Of a DNA stretch of 64,000 nt, positions 51,098 to 64,000 are shown piece after piece (positions within the stretch are counted from its first letter, which is position 1; each line of letters begins with the position of its first letter). This DNA is from Phycisphaerales bacterium UBA3190. GTDB lineage: Bacteria; Planctomycetota; Phycisphaerae; Phycisphaerales; UBA1924. Location of the stretch: positions 61,563 to 125,562 of the forward strand of contig DEXG01000039.1 of assembly GCA_002364005.1 (NCBI GenBank). The letters are read 5' to 3'. Made by a program: the position numbers and the translations under genes. The notes below the pieces were generated by a model that searched no databases, was not told the DNA's origin, and saw only the letters and a program-made list of their open reading frames with translations.

Positions 51098-52345
51098 ATG
51101 CCAGTTGAATCTGAACAACTCGAATCAGTCGGCGAGGGCTTTGAAGCCGACACGATCGAAGCGGTGACGCAGGTCCGTGATGCGTACGCACGCATCATTG
51201 AGACGAAGTGCCCCGGCTCGAAAGCGGTCACGGCGATCAGCGATGCGTTCGGGATCCATCGCAAACTGGCCTGGCAAGTCGTAAAGGTGGCGTATGCCGA
51301 CGACCCGTTTGTCGCCACCCGCCACTTGCCACCAAGCAAGAGCGTGCAGTTGTGGCTCAAGAGTGCCCGCGAGGTTGGTGTCGAGCATGACCTGATCGAT
51401 GTGGCCCGCAGCGCGTGCGATCGCTTGGAATCGGTGATCAGCACCCACGCGAGCAGCCGGTCGGAGTTCGAGATGCTCATTGAGAGCATCGGTCAGACGA
51501 GCGATGTGCAGAGCGAAGAGAAATGGCGTCAGCAGGCGTTCCTGGGGAACAGCTATACGCTCGGGGTTCAGTGCCGAACACTGATGTCGCTGAATGTGCT
51601 GATGCCCAGTTCGGACAAAGCGGATCATTTCCATTCGGTGCAGATACGTGGCCTGATGGGGTATCGCCAGACGCGTGCGAATGTGCGTTGGGTGGTGAAC
51701 CAGTCGGTGCTGATCGACGACGATAACGATGAGACCCGGACGATGACGCGTGAGGCGTTGGATCCGGAGGGGGCGGCCAAATACGGCGGCGTGCCCGTGA
51801 TCACCGAGCTGTGCAGCGACCCGATGCCCGCGTTGCAGCGTGTAGCCGCGGATCGTGGCATGATGCAGGACGAGTTGCTCTCGGGCGAGGTAGGACTGAC
51901 GGGTCAGCGGACGCTGGTGACCGGCGAGATCCTGCGGAATATTGCGCCGACCTATGCGACCTCAGAGGGCAAGCGGGCGCACTTTGGCGTCGCGGTCCGG
52001 ATCCCGACGCAGATGCTGCACTTCGATCTGTTTGTGTACAAGGGATTGTTTGGCCAGGTGAAGCGGGAGCTTGTGGTCTTCTCTGAGCTTGTCTCGCAGA
52101 TCGCCTTTGATGAGCGTGACACGATCAGCGTGAGCGACCAGATCAAGAAGCTCGGCACGGGCGTTTCGCTGGCACAGGCGCCGGATATCGCGGGCTACCC
52201 CGATCTGGCACGCTCGGTTTTCGGTCGGCTCGATGCTGATCCGGATGATTACGAGCTGTACCGAATCCGCATGGCGTACCCGCCCTTGCCCTCTTCGGTG
52301 GTTTACAGACACAACATGCTTCCCAGAGATGGGGCGCATGGTTAA
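51098..52345 (+). CDS. unknown protein with N-terminal helix-turn-helix-like segment
   Basis: 415 residues from ATG 51098 (GAGG at 51090-51093). No signal peptide or membrane helix. The N-terminus has a helix-turn-helix-like run, AVTAISDAFGIHRKLAWQVV (about 43-62), where IHRKLAWQV would be the recognition helix. The middle is helical (FEMLIESIGQTSDVQSEEKW) and the C-terminal half mixes strands and helices (VNQSVLIDDDNDETRTM, IAPTYATSEGKRAHFGVAVR, HFDLFVYKGLFGQVKRELVVF). I recognise no family; it may be a planctomycete-specific regulator. It diverges from the SdpR-like operon across a region with an inverted repeat and stands alone. Confidence 0.75.
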   Translation: MPVESEQLESVGEGFEADTIEAVTQVRDAYARIIETKCPGSKAVTAISDAFGIHRKLAWQVVKVAYADDPFVATRHLPPSKSVQLWLKSAREVGVEHDLIDVARSACDRLESVISTHASSRSEFEMLIESIGQTSDVQSEEKWRQQAFLGNSYTLGVQCRTLMSLNVLMPSSDKADHFHSVQIRGLMGYRQTRANVRWVVNQSVLIDDDNDETRTMTREALDPEGAAKYGGVPVITELCSDPMPALQRVAADRGMMQDELLSGEVGLTGQRTLVTGEILRNIAPTYATSEGKRAHFGVAVRIPTQMLHFDLFVYKGLFGQVKRELVVFSELVSQIAFDERDTISVSDQIKKLGTGVSLAQAPDIAGYPDLARSVFGRLDADPDDYELYRIRMAYPPLPSSVVYRHNMLPRDGAHG

Positions 52346-52425
52346 CGAGTTGGTTCTTTCTTTTTGTGCGTGCCAAACGAGGGGGGCACGGTGGTTTGAA
52401 TGTTTAGGAAAATGGAGGCTGAGAA

Positions 52426-53127
52426 ATGAATAAAGCAATGAAACTGACGGTACTGCTGGGCGCGTGCGCGGCCATGAGCAACGCGGGCACAACCAGTGTC
52501 AGCACCTACGACGACCTGAGCGAAGACTTCTACGGCGAGTCGTTCCACTACAACGGTGTGACTTACTCGGATGTCAACAATGTTGCGGGCGTGTTCCCCG
52601 GTGGCGATACCTTTGATGCCGACGGCATCAACGGGCTCGGTCACACGGTCATCGTTGAGAACGCGACACTGCTCTACAACGATTTCCCGGACTTTGGCAG
52701 TGCCAACAACGGGCTGACCTTCGGCACGACCTTCGTGACCGGCGACAACCTGTCGCTCGGTGCGCTCTCGACCGTGACCATGACGCTTGACAGCGTCGCC
52801 GACTTCGCATCGCTTGAGATCGCGTACTACGAGAACGGCCCTTGGGGCGGCATCGAGTACCACCTCGACGGCCTGATGGGCGGTTCGGTCGTGACTTCGG
52901 ACTCGTTCTCGATCTCCGATCTGGGCGGTCGTGACAACATCGCGTTCGCAACCCTGAGCGTTGATGGTGCTGAGTTTGATTCGCTGCACCTCTACGCGAC
53001 CTACGGCGACGACTACTCGGGTCCCCGTGCGTTGCTCGACAACCTGACCATCCACTCGGTGCCCGCTCCCTCGGCGCTGGCGCTGCTGGGCATGGGCGCG
53101 ATGGGCGTGAGCCGTCGCCGCCGCTGA
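52426..53127 (+). CDS. PEP-CTERM-like exported protein
   Basis: 233 residues from ATG 52426 with GGAGGCTGAG upstream. Signal peptide KLTVLLGACAAMSNAG. The body is beta-rich with many Asp/Asn/Gly turns (TSVSTYDDLSEDFYGESFHY, LGALSTVTMTLDSVADFASL, FDSLHLYATYGDDYSGPRAL) and no recognised domain. The tail VPAPSALALLGMGAMGVSRRRR is the PEP-CTERM sorting signal, almost the same as in the protein at 9461-9970. Presumably exported and anchored or released by an exosortase-type enzyme outside the window. A strong terminator follows. Confidence 0.85.
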   Translation: MNKAMKLTVLLGACAAMSNAGTTSVSTYDDLSEDFYGESFHYNGVTYSDVNNVAGVFPGGDTFDADGINGLGHTVIVENATLLYNDFPDFGSANNGLTFGTTFVTGDNLSLGALSTVTMTLDSVADFASLEIAYYENGPWGGIEYHLDGLMGGSVVTSDSFSISDLGGRDNIAFATLSVDGAEFDSLHLYATYGDDYSGPRALLDNLTIHSVPAPSALALLGMGAMGVSRRRR

Positions 53128-53168
53128 TTGAATATCCCGCGTGAGAGCGCGGACCGGTCCCCTCTTGT

Positions 53169-53210
53169 ACGCGCTGGGGTCCCTCACGGGACCCCGCGCG
53201 TCTTTTTTTT
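53169..53210 (+). terminator. rho-independent terminator of the PEP-CTERM gene
   Basis: ACGCGC-T-GGGGTCCC, loop TCAC, GGGACCCCGCGCGT with a single bulge, followed by eight T residues at 53203-53210. Confidence 0.95.
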
Positions 53211-53252
53211 GCTTTGGTTTTCTCACCGGTATGGGTCTGTGCATGCGTGCAT

Positions 53253-53286
53253 GAAAAACGCCGCGGCGTGATGGCGTCGCGGCGTT
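53253..53286 (-). terminator. terminator of the Deg-type protease gene
   Basis: Minus strand: AACGCCGCG and CGCGGCGTT separated by 12 nt, then TTTTTCAT. It lies 41 bp after the protease stop. Confidence 0.75.
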
Positions 53287-53326
53287 GTTGCTGATCTGGT
53301 TGTTGCTGACTTGGTGGAAACGGGCG

Positions 53327-54838
53327 TTAGTCTTCCCAGATCTCCATGAATCGGTCCGATCCCTGGTTTCGGATCGAGTTGTCTTCGAGGATCTCTTCGG
53401 TGGTGTCGAGGAGGTCCTGGCGGTGAAAGACGAGGGTTTCCTGTCCCTTGTCGTAGAAGGTGAAGTTGAGGAAGTCCTCGTCGGAGTCCCTGATCATTTC
53501 TACGAGGTGGGTGAGTGACTCGATCTTGACGCCGTTGAGTTCTTTGACGGCGGGCTTGTAGCTGATCTTGTATCCCTTGGTGATGGGGTGGGGCAGGAAG
53601 TCGGAGACCAGCATAACGATCTCTTCGCCCGGGAAGTCCTTGGTTTGTCCGGCCCGGAGTGCGGCGGGGTTGCCCTGCATGGCGAGGTAGGGGGCGTAGA
53701 AGTTTTGCAGGTGTTCGATCCGTGCGGGTGAGAAAACAAGCGGGCCGACGATGAAGTACTCGGGGTACTCATCGCCGAGTGCCGGGGTGATCTCGTCGCG
53801 TTTGTTGGTGACGGGCACATCGAGCTGGACCTGCTCGCCATCGCGGAGGACGGTGACGGGAACGGTCCCGGAGCCCTCTGGTGCGAGGATGGGGATCATG
53901 TAGGCCCAGTTGAGGCGGAGGTTATCGCCGATGGTGATCATGCCGGCGTTATCGACATCCTCGTCGCCGACCCGGTCGATGAGGTCCCACGGCTCGAGCA
54001 CGATGTCCTCGTCGTCGAGGTCGTCGCCTACGCCGGTAAAGAGGAGCCCGGTCTGGTCGTAGCTGAGCCCGAGCCAATCGCGGAGGTCAGGGTTCTCGGC
54101 GGTCTGGAAGCCGCGGACGAGCAGGCGGGCGCGTCCGTCGTACTGGCCGTCGTCGATGTCGGTGAGGAACGCTTCGACTTCTTCTACGGGGATGACATAC
54201 CCGATGTTGTCGGCGGACTCGATGCCGCTGAACACGACGCCGATGACCTTGCCGTCCTGGACGACGGGGCCCCCGGAGTTGCCGTGGTTGAGTGCGGCAT
54301 CGATCTGGATGCGGAGCCCGGCGGTTTCCTGTGCGTAGGCGGTGAACTCGATGCGTGAGACGACGCCTTCGGTCAATGAGATCTGCTGCCCGCCGAGGGG
54401 GTAGCCGATGGCCTGGACGGTTGAGCCGATGGTGGGGAGCTGGTCGCTGAGTGACAGGGCGGGGTGTCCCTCTCTGAACGCGACGCGGTCATCCTCGCGA
54501 CGGAGCTGAATCACCGCCAGGTCGATGCCCTGGGCAATCCCGATGACCTCGGCACGGATCTTGTCGGCGCTGTGGGGCGGCTGGACGAAGATCTGGGAGG
54601 CCATTTCGACCATGTGCGCGTTGGTGAGGATCCGGTCGCCGGAGATGACGAAGCCGGTGCCGCTGATTTCCTGGGGTGTTTGCTTGGTCCACGGTGATTC
54701 GAAGTCCGGGTTGCGCTGGGTGGTGAAGATTTTGACGACCGAGTCTCTGATCTGTGCGTTGTCGTCGGCGTGTGCGAGCGAGCAGGCGAGCGCGAGGATC
54801 ACGATGGCCAGGGGGCGGAAAGTATCGGTCAGTGTCAT
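53327..54838 (-). CDS. Deg/HtrA-family serine protease (plant Deg9-like layout)
   Basis: 503 residues. Signal peptide to about residue 24 (LALACSLAHA). The trypsin-like domain (about 28-225) has the triad H75 (LTNAHMV), D106 (GIDLAVIQL) and S188 (HGNSGGPVV). The rest contains one or two degenerate PDZ-like segments (about 235-330 and 400-480) with no standard GLG loop, and a long acidic middle. The domain order and the opening EISGTGFVISGDRILTNAH recall eukaryotic-type Deg2/Deg9 proteases. Expected to degrade or refold proteins in the periplasm. Single gene with its own terminator; start has a weak GAGTTTG-like site. Confidence 0.88.
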   Translation of the reverse strand: MTLTDTFRPLAIVILALACSLAHADDNAQIRDSVVKIFTTQRNPDFESPWTKQTPQEISGTGFVISGDRILTNAHMVEMASQIFVQPPHSADKIRAEVIGIAQGIDLAVIQLRREDDRVAFREGHPALSLSDQLPTIGSTVQAIGYPLGGQQISLTEGVVSRIEFTAYAQETAGLRIQIDAALNHGNSGGPVVQDGKVIGVVFSGIESADNIGYVIPVEEVEAFLTDIDDGQYDGRARLLVRGFQTAENPDLRDWLGLSYDQTGLLFTGVGDDLDDEDIVLEPWDLIDRVGDEDVDNAGMITIGDNLRLNWAYMIPILAPEGSGTVPVTVLRDGEQVQLDVPVTNKRDEITPALGDEYPEYFIVGPLVFSPARIEHLQNFYAPYLAMQGNPAALRAGQTKDFPGEEIVMLVSDFLPHPITKGYKISYKPAVKELNGVKIESLTHLVEMIRDSDEDFLNFTFYDKGQETLVFHRQDLLDTTEEILEDNSIRNQGSDRFMEIWED

Positions 54839-54992
54839 TCAAACTCCTCAATGCCCCGGCGTGGTACTCCCGGGCGTGTGATGATCCGACCGGACCGGTC
54901 ATGTCAGGCGTGGCATGGCGGTTCGGCCGCAGGGCTTGGGGATGCTTATCATGAACCCGGTTGCCTTGTTCATATTGTATACGGAGTCCGCG

Positions 54993-55943
54993 ATGCCCGG
55001 TTCGGTGCTGAAGATTGTTCCGCCATCCGATTTTGATCTTGCGCGGGATGTGTGCAGCTACGGGTATTTCGTGCTGTTGCCCAACTATTGGGATGTCAAG
55101 AATCAGACGCTCTCGCGTGTGCTGGAGTTCGATCAGGCCCCGAGCGCGTGCGTGATCGATCAGCGTGACGACGGATCGCTGCGTGTCCGCTTCGATCGCC
55201 GGCTGGATCGTGGCGAGCAGGCGTCGGCCCGTGTGCAGATATCACGCATGCTGAATCTGGATCATGATGCGGATGACACGCGTGCGTTCCATCGCGTGGA
55301 TAAGCGGTGGAAGAAGTCCGGGCGAGCGCGGTTGTTCCGATCGCCGACGCTGTTCGAGGATGTGATCAAAACGGTGACCAGTTGCAATGTCGCGTGGCCC
55401 AACACGGTAAACATGAACCGGCGTCTGTGCGAGGTATGCGGGCGCAAGAGCGCGTCGGGTGCGTACTCGTTCCCCAGCGCCAGGAAGCTCTCGCGCACGC
55501 GGGTGGGGACGCTGCGGGGTCGGTGCCGGGTGGGGTATCGCGACCAACGCATCGTTGATCTGGCCAAGCTGTTCGTGAAGGGCCATGTCGACGAGCGGTG
55601 GCTGGCTGATGAGGGGACGCATGATGATGAGGTGTTCGGTTTCCTGGTGACGCTCCCGGGCATCGGCCCGTATGCCGCGGGGAACATCATGCAGCTGCTG
55701 GGGCGGTATTCTCGTTTGGCGATTGATACGGAGACCATCCGTCATGCCAAGACGGTGCTGGGATACAGTGGCAGCGATGCGCAGATCACCAAAAAGATCA
55801 GGGCGCATTACGAGCCGTTTGGTGAGCACAAGTTCCGCAGCTACTGGTTCGAGATCTGGCGTTTCTATGAAGGCAAGGCGGGGCCCTCGCACACCTGGGA
55901 GCGTGACCAGGTGAGCACGACCTTTACCGCGGCAAATCTATGA
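54993..55943 (+). CDS. HhH-GPD family DNA glycosylase (AlkA/OGG-like)
   Basis: 316 residues from ATG 54993, 6 nt after GGAG (54983-54986); longer in-frame starts add a hydrophobic stretch without support. The N-terminal part (about 1-95) resembles the OGG/AlkA lead domain. The helix-hairpin-helix LPGIGPYAAGNIMQLLG (about 222-238) and the catalytic Asp D245 in LAIDTETIRH are present; the OGG lysine before the hairpin is not obvious, favouring an AlkA-type monofunctional enzyme. It excises damaged bases, for example alkylated purines. A Cys pair CEVC sits at about 146-149. Single gene. Confidence 0.82.
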   Translation: MPGSVLKIVPPSDFDLARDVCSYGYFVLLPNYWDVKNQTLSRVLEFDQAPSACVIDQRDDGSLRVRFDRRLDRGEQASARVQISRMLNLDHDADDTRAFHRVDKRWKKSGRARLFRSPTLFEDVIKTVTSCNVAWPNTVNMNRRLCEVCGRKSASGAYSFPSARKLSRTRVGTLRGRCRVGYRDQRIVDLAKLFVKGHVDERWLADEGTHDDEVFGFLVTLPGIGPYAAGNIMQLLGRYSRLAIDTETIRHAKTVLGYSGSDAQITKKIRAHYEPFGEHKFRSYWFEIWRFYEGKAGPSHTWERDQVSTTFTAANL

Positions 55944-55950
55944 ATGAAAA

Positions 55951-55981
55951 ACACCGACGCATAGCAAACAAGCGTCGGTGT
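55951..55981. terminator. bidirectional stem-loop between convergent genes
   Basis: Perfect 10-bp stem ACACCGACGC / GCGTCGGTGT with an 11-nt loop. On the minus strand it is followed by TTTT, so it should end the di-heme peroxidase transcript; it may also stop the glycosylase transcript. Confidence 0.8.
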
Positions 55982-56031
55982 CTTCGCGAGACGAGGGACG
56001 CCCGCGTTTTTCTTCGCCAGTGGTGATCGGA

Positions 56032-57531
56032 TCAATCGAACACGGGCAGGCCTGACGGGACGCGCATCGGGATCGCGTGGCGGATATCGATCGAGTCGGT
56101 GTCTGTCAGTGCGTGCATGAACTCGATCAGGTGATCGATCTCGGTCTCGGTCAGGTTCACCGGTGCAAGCTCATTGGCAGCGGCGATGCCCTCGACGCGA
56201 TCGGGCGTGTTCATAACGAGGAAGTCGCGTGTGTTGAGACTGCCCGCGTCGGGCAGGACGGCCTGGCTCTGGTCGTAGTTGTAGAGTGCGTTGACCGGGT
56301 CGAGGTGGTGTCGGACGACACCCTCAAGGGTGGCGTACGCGCCGTCGTGGCCCCAGGGGCCGGTCAGGGCGACATTGCGTAGGGAGGGAACACGGAACTT
56401 GAAGTTGTCCTCTTCGATCTCGGTTTCGCCACCCAGCCCGAGGTCATCGAGCCCGTCGATGTAGCCCGGCTGGTTCTGACCCTTACCCGGGCCGATCTGC
56501 GGCATGGCGATGGCACGGAAGGAGTGGTCCGTCTGGAACTTCCCGCTGTGGCATTCGGCGCAGCCCGCCTTGCCGTAGAAGAGGATCATCCCGTTGACGG
56601 CGTTCATGGACATGGCACCGGTGTCGCCGCGCATAAAGCGGTCGAACGGGGCGTTGTCGGCCCGGCCGACGGCTGATTCGTAAGCGCCGATGGCGTTGGC
56701 GATGTGGTGGTACCTGATGTCGTTGTTTGTCTGGACATCGTCGTAGATCTCAATGAACATCTGGGCATATTCGGGGACAAGCGCCACGCGTTTGGCCAGG
56801 ATCGCCCATGCTCTGGGCAGGTTGTTGGAAAACACGCTGTTCGCGACATTGTTCTCGCCCGGCTGCCCGGCCATTTCAGCAAATGAGGTGACGGGGAAGC
56901 ACGCCTGAGCGGAGACGACCGAGTCGATCCCGCCCATGAAGTCCTCGTCGGCGGGGGTGTCGAAGCCGGAGGGTTTGCTTGGATCGACCCTGATGCGGCC
57001 GTCGTGCATCATGACGGTGAACTCATGGGCCCCGAGGTTGAAGATGTGGGGTGCGTTGCGCGGGACGCGTTCATGGACCGCGTCATCATCGAAGCCGTTC
57101 TCGCGGGCCGGGCCGAGCCCTTGGCCGCCCTCGCCCAACGGCAGGGAGAGCCCGTCGCTGGTATCGGTGAGCATGTTGTGGCATGTGGCGCAGGAGATGT
57201 TGTAGTTGCCCGAGAGGATTTTGTCGTGGTAGAGCAGTTTGCCCAGCTCAACCTGCGCGGGATCGAGCGGCCTGAAGTCCGCATCGGTCACGGGGCTTGG
57301 AAGCCCGATGCTTCGTGCGTTGGGGTTGGTTTGCTCGAGCGAGCGCACGATGCGGCGCACGAGATCGGTATCGGGTGCTGTTGTGTTGTTGGATTGAACG
57401 CGTGGCGTAGCGGCGGCCTTGTTGGCTCCGGCAGCATGGGCCTTGGTGGTGACGATGCCGGTGGTGGACATCAGTGCGAGAACGATCGCGCAACCAACGC
57501 GCGACACGCTGAACGGTGGTGTCTTATGCAT
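56032..57531 (-). CDS. periplasmic di-heme cytochrome c peroxidase family protein
   Basis: 499 residues from ATG 57531. A signal peptide (GCAIVLALMSTTGIVTTKAHA) precedes two cytochrome c domains. The heme attachment sites are CATCH at 114-118 and CAECH at 324-328. NYNISCATCHN, LGAHEFTVMMHDGRI and the final LRNVALTGPWGHDGAYATLEGVVRHH are typical of the CCP/MauG superfamily; the last His-rich block likely supplies a distal ligand. It is longer than classical CcpA (about 320-350) because of an extended N-terminus and middle insertion, like MauG-related proteins of planctomycetes. Peroxidase or oxidase function is a family inference. Confidence 0.9.
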   Translation of the reverse strand: MHKTPPFSVSRVGCAIVLALMSTTGIVTTKAHAAGANKAAATPRVQSNNTTAPDTDLVRRIVRSLEQTNPNARSIGLPSPVTDADFRPLDPAQVELGKLLYHDKILSGNYNISCATCHNMLTDTSDGLSLPLGEGGQGLGPARENGFDDDAVHERVPRNAPHIFNLGAHEFTVMMHDGRIRVDPSKPSGFDTPADEDFMGGIDSVVSAQACFPVTSFAEMAGQPGENNVANSVFSNNLPRAWAILAKRVALVPEYAQMFIEIYDDVQTNNDIRYHHIANAIGAYESAVGRADNAPFDRFMRGDTGAMSMNAVNGMILFYGKAGCAECHSGKFQTDHSFRAIAMPQIGPGKGQNQPGYIDGLDDLGLGGETEIEEDNFKFRVPSLRNVALTGPWGHDGAYATLEGVVRHHLDPVNALYNYDQSQAVLPDAGSLNTRDFLVMNTPDRVEGIAAANELAPVNLTETEIDHLIEFMHALTDTDSIDIRHAIPMRVPSGLPVFD

Positions 57532-57685
57532 GATTCTGAACCTCTTCTCTTCGCATGCGCGTGCGGTCAACAGAAGATGCACCCGCATGGAGACGCCACC
57601 ATAACGCGCCGCGGCGTGTCTGTGAAGAGACAACAGGATGTTTTTGTATAGAATCTACTTCTACTGAAACGAGCCCTGTACTGAT

Positions 57686-57713
57686 AAACAGTTGTTGACA
57701 AGAACGACTGTTT
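57686..57713 (-). terminator. stem-loop downstream of carB
   Basis: AAACAGTTGTT pairs with AACGACTGTTT (one wobble) around a short loop, 15 bp after the carB stop on the minus strand. T enrichment is weak. Confidence 0.5.
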
Positions 57714-57727
57714 ACAAGCTTCGGGTT

Positions 57728-61174
<3,447 letters not shown>

Positions 61175-61260
61175 AACTGGGGTGATCCTCGGGCCGCCTG
61201 CCCGTTGCGAGGCAGGGTCCAATAAGTGATTGCTGCGACTGGTTGCGCCTAAACCACATG

Positions 61261-61266
61261 AGTGTA
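61261..61266 (-). promoter_or_regulatory. -10-like TACACT in the carB-glmS divergent region
   Basis: On the minus strand TACACT lies 87 bp before the carB start, without a clear -35. The 284-bp gap shows no glmS-ribozyme landmarks that I can recognise. Confidence 0.3.
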
Positions 61267-61458
61267 TGCACGATCCCGCCAAAGAACCCATTCGGGCGAT
61301 GGTTTGGGGTCGATATATGGGCAATGAGCGATTGTGCGGCTTGGCGAAGCGCTGAGACGATGAACCCTGCCCGGTGACGGCCGTACGATGATGATCCCGG
61401 GCGACTGGGCCGATGAATGAGATACCCGGGGAACCACCCCGTTCTGGAGAGTTCAAGC

Positions 61459-63300
<1,842 letters not shown>

Positions 63301-63306
63301 AGCATC

Positions 63307-63357
63307 TTGTTCCTCCCCGCGCCCCGCGGGGAGGTGGCCCGCCACAGGCGGGACGGA
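63307..63357. repeat. dispersed double-hairpin repeat, copy 3
   Basis: Right after the glmS stop: CCTCCCCGCG/CGCGGGGAGG, then CCCGCC/GGCGGG, closing with ACGGAGGGGTC, the same order as copy 1 at 1156. It may end the glmS transcript. Confidence 0.7.
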
Positions 63358-63398
63358 GGGGTCTTCGTGCCTATTCCGCGCCTGCGGAGTGGTGTCGG

Positions 63399-63487
63399 AA
63401 CGACGACACCTGCCCCGAATGTGGTGAGACCGCACCCCGGCGTGAGTGCGTGCAACTGTGGTGCAAGCTGCTGCGTTCACGAGTCTG
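63399..63487 (+). pseudogene. 3' relic of the zinc-ribbon membrane protein gene
   Basis: These bases encode DDTCPECGETAPRRECVQLWCKLLRSRV and a stop, nearly identical to the end of the following gene (63921-64000, DETCPECGETAPRRECVRLWCKLLRS). Nothing upstream of 63399 matches; instead the repeat element and unrelated sequence occur. It is therefore the tail of an older tandem copy whose front has been lost. Confidence 0.75.
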
Positions 63488-63494
63488 ATCTCGT

Positions 63495-63500
63495 TACACT
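63495..63500 (+). promoter_or_regulatory. -10-like TACACT before the terminal gene
   Basis: TACACT ends 6 nt before ATG 63507, and no ribosome-binding site is present, so a leaderless mRNA would fit. Confidence 0.35.
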
Positions 63501-63506
63501 TGTTGC

Positions 63507-64000
63507 ATGTCGATACGAGGCAAAACGCTGGGAAAGAAGAAGCCGTGGTGTGAGCGGGCCAAGAGTCGGCAAGCGGTTGCGACCATCACGGAGAAGCATG
63601 CCTGGAAGCACGCGCCGCGGATGTTCTTGGGCGGTTGTTTGGAGTTAATGAGTTTCGTCAGCGCATTGTCGATCGTCGCGTTCTCGATCTTCATTTCATT
63701 CCGCTTGTGGGTTGATGGCCGGGATGATCCGGTCGCGCCCAGCTTCTGGGAAGTGGTGCTGCCGGTTGCTGGAATCGGTATCGGGGTCTGCGGCGTCACA
63801 TTCGTTGTCGGGCTCGGGCTTTCGCTTTCAGGGAAGCGACGCATGAAGCGGTTGTTGCTCCCCGTTCGCTGTCAGCGGTGCCCCAAGTGCATGTATGACC
63901 TCTCGAAGCGCCCGCGCACCGACGAGACCTGCCCCGAATGTGGTGAGACTGCACCCCGCCGTGAATGTGTGCGGCTGTGGTGCAAGCTGCTGCGTTCACG
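63507..64000 (+). CDS. zinc-ribbon membrane protein, unknown (3' end outside window)
   Basis: 164 residues are visible and the frame is open to the last base. A basic N-terminus (SIRGKTLGKKKPWCERAK) precedes two transmembrane helices at about 47-69 (ELMSFVSALSIVAFSIFISF) and 84-107 (VVLPVAGIGIGVCGVTFVVGL). A cytoplasmic zinc-ribbon-like block follows: CQRCPKCMYDLSKRPRTDETCPECG, with cysteine pairs near 123-129 and 143-146. The CPKCMYDL...CPECG pattern is widespread in planctomycete membrane proteins of unknown role. From the relic upstream the protein probably ends soon after LLRS. A tandem relative lies just before it. Confidence 0.7.
   Translation, partial: MSIRGKTLGKKKPWCERAKSRQAVATITEKHAWKHAPRMFLGGCLELMSFVSALSIVAFSIFISFRLWVDGRDDPVAPSFWEVVLPVAGIGIGVCGVTFVVGLGLSLSGKRRMKRLLLPVRCQRCPKCMYDLSKRPRTDETCPECGETAPRRECVRLWCKLLRS

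Noticed and set aside
61175..61458. glmS ribozyme or other riboswitch upstream of glmS
   Set aside because: No recognisable core elements; only 284 bp shared with the carB promoter side.

Overview
The window reads as a contiguous chromosomal segment of a GC-rich bacterium, most likely a planctomycete of the class Phycisphaerae. Clues are two secreted proteins ending in PEP-CTERM-like VPAP...RRRR tails, tandem FG-GAP/ASPIC proteins with a dockerin-like calcium-binding end, a membrane protein with a CPKCMYDL zinc ribbon, a fibro-slime protein, and many small exported proteins of unknown function. The taxonomic call is inference; no rRNA is present. Peptidoglycan synthesis and recycling genes (murA, glmS, nagZ, murQ) are all here.

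Layout. 1-9.4 kb: 3' part of a gamma-glutamyltranspeptidase gene, an MFS transporter, then a compact four-gene unit (VIT/VWA exported protein, DUF4139 lipoprotein, OmpR-type regulator, histidine kinase). 9.4-14.4 kb: minus-strand PEP-CTERM protein and a coupled unit of a fused ABC permease, a GNAT acetyltransferase, a flavin split-barrel-like protein and an amidohydrolase lacking its usual beta-domain. 14.4-17.1 kb: hpf, EIIA and HPr, convergent with murA. 17.3-22.2 kb: fibro-slime protein, lipoprotein, overlapping murQ-nagZ, a possible uracil-DNA glycosylase, tRNA-Arg(CCU). 22.2-31.8 kb: a membrane-anchored SelL/AhpC-like fusion, YchF, an AraC regulator, a Bax-inhibitor-1 protein, guaB and a glycogen debranching enzyme. 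31.8-36.8 kb: three tandem paralogous mini membrane proteins and two tandem FG-GAP/ASPIC/dockerin paralogues. 36.75-37.7 kb: a gene-poor stretch with a strong stem-loop. 37.7-39.25 kb: PqiA/PqiB.

39.25-41.75 kb is the clearest accessory region: strikingly AT-rich, with a 78-aa ORF, a ParA-type ATPase and two co-directional unknown proteins packed 2-18 bp apart. It looks acquired and is the best candidate for an undescribed system. 41.9-53.2 kb: exported unknown protein, RedB-like thioredoxin-fold protein overlapping a GGDEF/EAL protein, PfkB kinase, methyltransferase, a SdpR-like repressor operon (membrane protein, hydrolase, cupin) divergent from a large unknown protein, and a PEP-CTERM protein. 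53.2-64 kb: Deg-type protease, HhH-GPD glycosylase, di-heme peroxidase, carB, glmS, and a zinc-ribbon membrane protein cut by the window end and preceded by a relic of its own 3' end.

Most genes are in short coupled units with 1-20 bp overlaps. Several starts have no Shine-Dalgarno but a -10-like hexamer 7-8 nt before the ATG, suggesting leaderless mRNAs. A dispersed double-hairpin repeat family occurs near 1.2, 47.0 and 63.3 kb.
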